This document shows, one piece after another, positions 4,954 to 8,783 of a stretch of DNA of 8,783 nucleotides (position 1 is the stretch's first letter; each line of letters begins with the position of its first letter). The notes below the pieces were generated by a model, which searched no databases, had not been told where the DNA came from, and was given only the letters and a program-made list of their open reading frames with translations. Source of the stretch: a candidate division LCP-89 bacterium (GTDB lineage: Bacteria; Electryoneota; B3-LCP); assembly GCA_025774735.1 (NCBI GenBank), contig JALGZU010000187.1:1-8783 (forward strand). Reading direction: 5' to 3'. The translations under genes were made by a program, and so were the position numbers.

Positions 4954-6984
4954 TTACTTCACCACCATTACCCTTTGCGATGAGGTATTCTTCGGCGTCT
5001 CCAGGTGGATGATGTAAACTCCCGAAGCGTGCTGTGAAGGATTCCAGAGGAAGGAATGCGTTCCGGCGGGCTGGCGGCCGCTGCTGATGGTGGTCACCTT
5101 GCGGCCCAGGAGGTTGTAGACGGCCAGGGTGATGTTTTGTGTGTTGGGCAGGTTAAATGTGATGCCAGTGACAGGATTATAAACAAGGCTAACGTCATTC
5201 CCCCTTAATGGCGGACCGTTGGGCCGCTTGGGACCGACCTGAGGTTCGTCCGTGATGTTGCGGTAGAACTTGATGCCACCTGCAATATATCCGGCAAAAA
5301 CGTCTATGTCCATATCGCTATCAACGTCGACGAATTCAGCCATATAACCAGTATGGATGTCACCCAATCCCAATAGATCTTGAGATACTAAAACCATGTT
5401 GGGCACCCGAGGCGTTCCTATGTTTTCAAAGTACCAAATCTTTCCGTATACACCCACCGCTCCCAGCATCAAGTCGAGATCTCCATCGTAATCAAAATCG
5501 ACCAGAGTGGGGACGACTCCTTCATCCATACATATACCCTGGAAATTCGAGTCGACGAGGACAAAGTTGAACCGTTCCGGCGTTCCCTGATTTTCAAAAT
5601 GGTATAGATAATCTGCAGAAAAGTAATCCCCCCCATCTAAAAGCATGTCCAGGTCGCCGTCCGCATCAATATCACCGAGGGCTGGTGCACCCAATAATCC
5701 CCCAACCGTCATCTGCGTCAGTTCTGTAAAACCGGGCCAGCTGGTGTCGCCGTCGCATTCCCAGAACTCCACAATCCCCGTCCAGCCGTGGGCCACGACC
5801 ATGTCTTCATCATTGTCGTTGTCCAGATCGCCGAAGTCACAGCATGCAGCTAAAAAATTCGCTCCCACCATTTGGAGGCTCAGTACCTGGAAAGATGGAT
5901 TTTCGGCACTACCGATGTTTTTGAGCAACGCAATATCGTTGTAAAGAACGAATATGTCCATATCACCATCGTGATCGTAATCCACAAAATCAGGTTCGCA
6001 AGAGCTTGCCACGTCAAGCGTTAGATACATCTGGTTCTCCTGAACCATAACAGGGTTCAGAGAGTCCCCCTCATTGCGCCAGAACTGCATATCGCCGGAG
6101 ACATTATGATCGGAATAGTTATCCTTACCCACGAAAAGATCATAATCCCCATCGGCGTCGATGTCGCAGAATTCGGCATTGGCGTAATCCCCTACATCGA
6201 CGCCCAACCAGATGGTGGATAAGCAGGTAAAAATATATAGCGGCGGCGTACTATCATTCCGATAGTAATAAATGTCTCCATTGTCAGTGCCGATGAATAA
6301 GTCATGATCCCCATCGTCATCGATATCGCAGAAATCGAGGTAATTCCAATCACCACTAGTGCTTATTCCTGCGAAATTGGACGTGACCAGGGAAAATGCG
6401 TAGCTACTGGAATCGCCGATATTTTCGTAAAAATCAACAGTACACGTATACCAATTTCCGGTGAAGAAGTCATAGTCGCCGTCTTCGTCGATGTCCACTA
6501 AGTCTCCGAATGTACCGTCTATAGGAATACCATTGACGTCTTTTAAGGTATCTTCCATGACTTCGAAAACGGGATCGTTGACCGTTCCGACGTTCTCGTA
6601 TATCCAGGTCTGTAGATTGCCGGTTTCCAGGAATAAATCATAATCGCCGTCCCCATCGATATCGCAGAAATTCGGACCAGTGTGACCTAGCATCCCAATA
6701 TCCAGCCATTGATCATCGAGAAGCATCCAAGCAGGTTCTTGCGGCGTGCCGTAATTTTCATAAAAGGTCAACCTCCCGGACGCGTTTCCGATAATCATTT
6801 CATATAAGCCGTCAGCGTCTATGTCGCACAGAGCGGGAACCGTCGCCGCATAGCCTCCAATCCAGGGATAGGGGAGCTGGTAGCCTTCAAATTCAATGGG
6901 GATACTGTCCAATTCCTGCAGGAATTCATACTCCTGGGCGAAAGCCAGGAGGGGGAACAGAAGTATAATCGCTAATGTGCGCAT
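4954..6984 (-). CDS. secreted ten-repeat VCBS/FG-GAP propeller protein with T9SS-type sorting domain
   Basis: A 676-residue exported protein. A signal peptide (MRTLAIILLFPLLAFA) leads. Ten repeats of about 50-60 residues follow, each with an acidic Asp-rich loop such as CDIDGDGDYDLF, CDIDDDGDHDLF or GDIDADGDLDML. Counting from the upstream ATG, these loops begin near residues 55, 109, 165, 221, 275, 336, 387, 439, 497 and 554. In known FG-GAP/VCBS proteins such loops bind calcium and build beta-propeller blades. After a Pro-rich linker (about 582-595) the last 75 residues (LVYNPVTGITFNL, VYNLLGRKV, ASGVYIIHL, QRVMVVK) match the type IX secretion C-terminal sorting domain. The protein is therefore probably released or surface-attached; its ligand is unknown. 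Of two tandem ATGs, the second (6984) is preferred because AAGG (6991-6994) is six bases from it but only three from ATG 6987. It has its own promoter and terminator. Base composition is visibly more A/T rich than in neighbouring genes. Confidence 0.92.
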   Translation of the reverse strand: MRTLAIILLFPLLAFAQEYEFLQELDSIPIEFEGYQLPYPWIGGYAATVPALCDIDADGLYEMIIGNASGRLTFYENYGTPQEPAWMLLDDQWLDIGMLGHTGPNFCDIDGDGDYDLFLETGNLQTWIYENVGTVNDPVFEVMEDTLKDVNGIPIDGTFGDLVDIDEDGDYDFFTGNWYTCTVDFYENIGDSSSYAFSLVTSNFAGISTSGDWNYLDFCDIDDDGDHDLFIGTDNGDIYYYRNDSTPPLYIFTCLSTIWLGVDVGDYANAEFCDIDADGDYDLFVGKDNYSDHNVSGDMQFWRNEGDSLNPVMVQENQMYLTLDVASSCEPDFVDYDHDGDMDIFVLYNDIALLKNIGSAENPSFQVLSLQMVGANFLAACCDFGDLDNDNDEDMVVAHGWTGIVEFWECDGDTSWPGFTELTQMTVGGLLGAPALGDIDADGDLDMLLDGGDYFSADYLYHFENQGTPERFNFVLVDSNFQGICMDEGVVPTLVDFDYDGDLDLMLGAVGVYGKIWYFENIGTPRVPNMVLVSQDLLGLGDIHTGYMAEFVDVDSDMDIDVFAGYIAGGIKFYRNITDEPQVGPKRPNGPPLRGNDVSLVYNPVTGITFNLPNTQNITLAVYNLLGRKVTTISSGRQPAGTHSFLWNPSQHASGVYIIHLETPKNTSSQRVMVVK

Positions 6985-7014
6985 CATCAGCCTTATGATA
7001 AATGGCCTTTGAAC

Positions 7015-7043
7015 AATATAACCATCTTTTGTCCGTTTGTCAA
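7015..7043 (-). promoter_or_regulatory. near-consensus sigma-70 promoter of the propeller gene
   Basis: Minus strand TTGACA (7038-7043, perfect -35), exactly 17 bases, TATATT (7015-7020, five of six -10 matches). Transcription would start near 7008, only about 24 bases before the start codon, which leaves little room for leader control. It is the strongest promoter in the window and suggests high, mostly constitutive expression. Confidence 0.85.
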
Positions 7044-7173
7044 GGGATAATTTCTATCGGGACAAAATTTTATACAATCACACCAGGCTATAAAAGAAAG
7101 AGCTCCCCCTTTCCCATGCAATTGTTTGTGGAGTCAGGTATCCCCGCCCTACGTTTGGGTTCTTAAAAAAATG

Positions 7174-7217
7174 AGATTGCCACGTCATCCCGACAAATCG
7201 GGATTCCTCGCAATGAC
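7174..7217. repeat. dispersed repeat, 'attgccacgtc...cgcaatgac' type
   Basis: ATTGC (7176-7180) pairs with GCAAT (7210-7214), enclosing ATCCCG (7187-7192), a six-base loop and CGGGAT (7199-7204). The flanking words, GAGATTGCCACGTC on one side and TCCTCGCAATGAC on the other, are a common dispersed repeat in many environmental bacterial genomes. The function is unknown. Confidence 0.7.
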
Positions 7218-7218
7218 C

Positions 7219-7267
7219 AGAGGGCAGGCACGTCCCGAAGGGATCACGTTGTGAGGGGCCTGCCTCT
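7219..7267. repeat. GC palindromic repeat (GGCAGGC...GCCTGCC)
   Basis: AGAGGGCAGGC (7219-7229) pairs with GCCTGCCTCT (7258-7267) with one unpaired base. A small inner TCCC/GGGA hairpin lies near 7233-7242. It starts two bases after the preceding repeat ends, so the two families are joined head to tail. Confidence 0.6.
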
Positions 7268-7272
7268 GCGCT

Positions 7273-7300
7273 GTCGGGGTCAGGGGCGACCCCGACTACG
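7273..7300. repeat. GC palindromic repeat (GTCGGGGTC...GACCCCGAC-TACG)
   Basis: A perfect 9-bp stem, GTCGGGGTC (7273-7281) with GACCCCGAC (7288-7296) around a six-base loop, followed by TACG. The TACG tail recurs after the stems at 7326 and 8003 and in the remnant at 7142. Confidence 0.7.
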
Positions 7301-7325
7301 GATTGTAGTGTGGGGGAGGAAAAAA

Positions 7326-7352
7326 GGGCAGGCACGGGGGCCTGCCCCTACG
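7326..7352. repeat. GC palindromic repeat (GGGCAGGC...GCCTGCCC-CTACG)
   Basis: A perfect 8-bp stem, GGGCAGGC (7326-7333) with GCCTGCCC (7340-7347), followed by the shared CTACG tail. Its arm repeats the GGGCAGGCACG word of the element at 7219, so they are copies of one family. Confidence 0.7.
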
Positions 7353-7411
7353 ACAGAATGGGCGGGAGAAGAAGATAAGCACGCATATGGGTGCGCGCCT
7401 GGCTCCTCTGG

Positions 7412-7434
7412 ATCCCTGCGTCCGCAGGGATGAC
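7412..7434. repeat. palindromic repeat, ATCCCTGCG-TC-CGCAGGGAT-GAC
   Basis: A perfect 9-bp stem with the two-base loop TC, ending in GAC. It is preceded by CTGG, as in the copy at 7977. The two copies differ at one stem position on both arms (C:G here, T:A there), so pairing is kept. Confidence 0.75.
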
Positions 7435-7442
7435 ACAAAGGT

Positions 7443-7470
7443 TAAAAAGGCAGCCCTTCGGGCCGCCTTT
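7443..7470 (-). terminator. rho-independent terminator of the small membrane protein gene
   Basis: On the minus strand AAAGGCGGCCC, loop GAA, GGGCTGCCTTT: an 11-position stem with a single mismatch, running into TTTTT. It lies about 31 bases past the stop codon at 7501, the usual distance. The plus-strand side also ends in TTT, so weak bidirectional action is possible. Confidence 0.85.
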
Positions 7471-7500
7471 CTCCATTCGATACGATTTTCCAAGGCTTTT

Positions 7501-7845
7501 CTAAGCCGGCTGTTTCGCCTTTTTGTTCCGGTATCCCGAAATGATGAACAGATTCGCCAGGATGTATACGGGAAATCCCATCACCACGGCGACTCCCCTG
7601 TCCGTCTCCGAAAGAACCCATCCGATGTAGCACATGCCGATGAACCAGAGGATAAAAATCAATCCGCCATAGAGTTCATTCTTCCAGATCACCACATATC
7701 CTGCCAGGAAGATTGCCAACGCAATGAATATCGGCAGGGTATCAGCTCCCTGTTTACGGAATCCTTCATCAAAGAGTGCACTCACGATTAAAACAACATA
7801 CAGCGCTGCATAGATTGACGTTAAGACCTTGAGAGTTTTCGACAT
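7501..7845 (-). CDS. small four-helix integral membrane protein, function unknown
   Basis: A 114-residue hydrophobic protein with four likely transmembrane helices near residues 5-24, 36-54, 58-79 and 84-103. It has short polar loops (DEGFRKQGAD, KNELYG, ETDRG) and a basic tail (RNKKAKQ) that should face the cytoplasm. I do not recognise the family, and no catalytic or metal-binding motif is visible. ATG at 7845 is well supported by AAAGGA six bases upstream. A good terminator follows the gene, and a repeat-bearing gap separates it from the upstream gene, so it is probably a single-gene unit. No strong promoter was found in the 220-base upstream gap; GATATAAC near 7908-7915 is a weak -10 candidate without a good -35. 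Confidence 0.8.
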   Translation of the reverse strand: MSKTLKVLTSIYAALYVVLIVSALFDEGFRKQGADTLPIFIALAIFLAGYVVIWKNELYGGLIFILWFIGMCYIGWVLSETDRGVAVVMGFPVYILANLFIISGYRNKKAKQPA

Positions 7846-7974
7846 GGATGATCCTTTCTATTGATTGAGTACCCGAATGGAGTAGAACCAAAGATTCTAT
7901 CATCTTTACCTGTTATATCAGGTCTTGTGGTAAATCCGAGTGATCTGACACTCAAACTGTTTCTTGACACCCCT

Positions 7975-7999
7975 GGATTCCTGCGTCCGCAGGAATGAC
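7975..7999. repeat. palindromic repeat, ATTCCTGCG-TC-CGCAGGAAT-GAC
   Basis: A perfect 9-bp stem (7977-7985 with 7988-7996), loop TC, tail GAC, preceded by CTGG. It is a copy of the element at 7412 with a compensated base-pair change. The companion GC repeat follows after only three bases. Confidence 0.75.
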
Positions 8000-8002
8000 A
8001 AT

Positions 8003-8028
8003 GGCGGGGGAAGCACCCCCGCCCTACG
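8003..8028. repeat. GC palindromic repeat (GGCGGGGG...CCCCCGCC-CTACG)
   Basis: A perfect 8-bp stem (8003-8010 with 8016-8023), five-base loop, then the shared CTACG tail. It stands 40 bases past the stop of the upstream gene at 8069. No T-run follows on the minus strand, so it is not an obvious intrinsic terminator. Confidence 0.7.
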
Positions 8029-8068
8029 TCTGTATAAGTTATACGTTGCACCTGACAGCAGTATTAAT

Positions 8069-8783
8069 CTACTTCATCGCCTCCTTGACCGCCAGGGCCA
8101 GGAGCGGGATCATGATTTCGTGGTGGCCGGTGATCTGGTAGCCCCGTCCGCCCTCTTGCGTGGGCCGCTGCACCACGTTGACCCGGGGGCGGTAGTGCTG
8201 GATCATGTCGAAGTTGGCCGTGGTGAAATCCCTGCAGGGATGCCCCAGGTTGCGGGCCACGGTCAGAGCCTTCAGGAAGACTTCGGGCAGGACCACCGCC
8301 GATCCGAAGTTCAAGACCACGCCCCCATCCCCGACGCCGGAGACCACCTCAGCGAAGATCTTGAAATCGCGGTGCGACAGTTCGCCGACGACCGCGCCGT
8401 CCGCAGAGGGCTGCTGGTGGACGATGTCCGTCCCCACCGCCACGTGCACGGTGACCGGGATGCCCAACTGGTAAGCTCGCCCGTGCACGGTGACCGGGAT
8501 GCCCAACTGGTAAGCTCGCCCGAGGATGCTGAATTCCAGATTCTTGACCTTCTGTTCGGCCAGCTCCTTGCCGATGGCTTCGCCGAGGCCCAGCTTTTCG
8601 TCAAAGCCCTTCTTCAGTGTCCGGTTGATGAAGTCGCCGGTCTCTTCGGCCATGCCGAAAGTGCCGTCGGCCAGGTTGGCGGCCACGTCTTCTGAGGTGC
8701 GCCCGAAGTGGGACAGCTCCACATCGTGGATAATGTCGGCCCCGTTCATGGCGATGGTTGTGATGACGCCTCGTTCCATCAGG
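8069..8783 (-). CDS. conserved protein of unassigned function, N-terminus outside window, with internal 13-residue duplication
   Basis: The reading frame continues past the right edge (a Leu codon precedes the first Met at 8779), so the visible 238 codons lack the N-terminus. Conserved-looking blocks, numbered from that Met, include MNGADIIHD (11-19), DGTFGMAEETG (38-48), AVGTDIVHQQPSADGA (114-129), LNFGSAVVLPEVFLKA (156-171), NFDMIQHYRP (189-198) and GRGYQITGHHEIMIPL (211-226). They suggest a Rossmann-like alpha/beta enzyme. I recall similar uncharacterised proteins in diverse bacteria and suspect a distant deoxyhypusine-synthase-like fold, but I cannot confirm this and assign no reaction. 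GRAYQLGIPVTVH occurs twice in a row (87-99, 100-112), just before the AVGTDIVH block. That probably inserts 13 extra residues into a core strand and may impair folding. The stop is TAG at 8069. Confidence 0.75.
   Translation of the reverse strand, partial: LMERGVITTIAMNGADIIHDVELSHFGRTSEDVAANLADGTFGMAEETGDFINRTLKKGFDEKLGLGEAIGKELAEQKVKNLEFSILGRAYQLGIPVTVHGRAYQLGIPVTVHVAVGTDIVHQQPSADGAVVGELSHRDFKIFAEVVSGVGDGGVVLNFGSAVVLPEVFLKALTVARNLGHPCRDFTTANFDMIQHYRPRVNVVQRPTQEGGRGYQITGHHEIMIPLLALAVKEAMK
8444..8521. repeat. perfect 39-bp in-frame tandem duplication
   Basis: Two identical 39-base units (8444-8482 and 8483-8521) lie directly adjacent in the coding sequence. Being 13 codons long, the duplication keeps the frame. 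Complete identity of the copies means a very recent event, replication slippage or an assembly artefact. Confidence 0.95.

Larger units (their letters stand above)
6988..7500. other. gene-free intergenic region rich in hairpin repeats
   Basis: About 510 bases without a credible gene. The first 60 bases hold the ribosome site and promoter of the propeller gene. From about 7140 to 7440 the sequence is a string of GC-rich palindromes, annotated individually, separated by short unrelated spacers. It begins with an orphan tail CCCCGCCCTACG (7142-7153) that looks like half of a repeat. The last 60 bases hold the terminator of the small membrane protein gene. Short open frames here translate the repeats and show no family resemblance. 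Confidence 0.8.

Noticed and set aside
7140..7440. CRISPR array
   Set aside because: The repeats are of two different families, differ in sequence and have irregular spacing; there are no uniform spacers and no cas genes.
7078..7493. Several short open frames on both strands in the repeat cluster
   Set aside because: They translate palindromic repeats, overlap each other, and lack ribosome sites or family resemblance.
7889..7920. Two tiny hairpins (AAAGAT/ATCTTT and ACCTG/CAGGT) upstream of the small membrane protein gene
   Set aside because: Stems of 5-6 bp with six-base loops in A/T-rich sequence are too weak to call regulatory.
8032..8044. Small palindrome GTATAA-G-TTATAC downstream of the enzyme gene
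   Set aside because: It is short and A/T rich, lies outside a promoter context and has no T-run; chance is likely.
7964..8695. Long plus-strand open frame (243 codons) opposite the unassigned enzyme gene
   Set aside because: It begins inside a palindromic repeat and runs antisense to a gene with strong conserved motifs; composition effect only.

Overview
All eight protein genes lie on the minus strand, so transcription runs from high to low coordinates. The window looks like chromosome from a Gram-negative bacterium of the FCB type (Bacteroidota-related or a candidate phylum). Two things point there. A secreted ten-repeat VCBS/FG-GAP protein ends in a type IX secretion (T9SS)-style C-terminal sorting domain, and the intergenic spaces are packed with short GC-rich palindromic repeats of a kind common in such genomes. 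The exact lineage cannot be fixed from the sequence. No tRNA, rRNA, CRISPR array, insertion sequence or prophage gene was seen.

From right to left in transcription order, the first gene is a 5'-truncated conserved protein of unassigned function carrying a perfect 39-bp in-frame tandem duplication (8069-8783). A small four-helix membrane protein with its own terminator follows (7501-7845). Next is a gene-free stretch of about 510 bases full of hairpin repeats (6988-7500). The secreted beta-propeller protein follows behind a near-consensus promoter (4954-6984), and its terminator itself looks like one of the dispersed repeats. A membrane-anchored YcgR/PilZ-type c-di-GMP receptor comes next (3597-4718).

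The left part reads as a signalling and redox segment. It begins with an orphan PAS histidine kinase broken by a small internal deletion with frameshift (2307-3451). Then comes a MerR-type regulator with an eight-cysteine two-CW C-terminal domain (1641-2132). It precedes a NarI/DsrM-type membrane cytochrome b (591-1508), which overlaps by four bases a DsrK/HdrD-type iron-sulfur protein (1-594, cut by the window edge). The last two very likely form a membrane quinone/thiol-disulfide redox module. The cysteine-rich regulator is the natural candidate to control it.

Three promoters stand out: upstream of the regulator, the kinase and the secreted protein. All share the layout TTGAC(A/T), 17 bp, TATATT. 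The most unusual items are the cysteine-rich MerR regulator beside the DsrMK-like pair, the two small coding-sequence lesions (kinase deletion, 13-residue duplication) and the two-family repeat mosaic with a compensated base-pair change. No clearly new multi-gene system was found.
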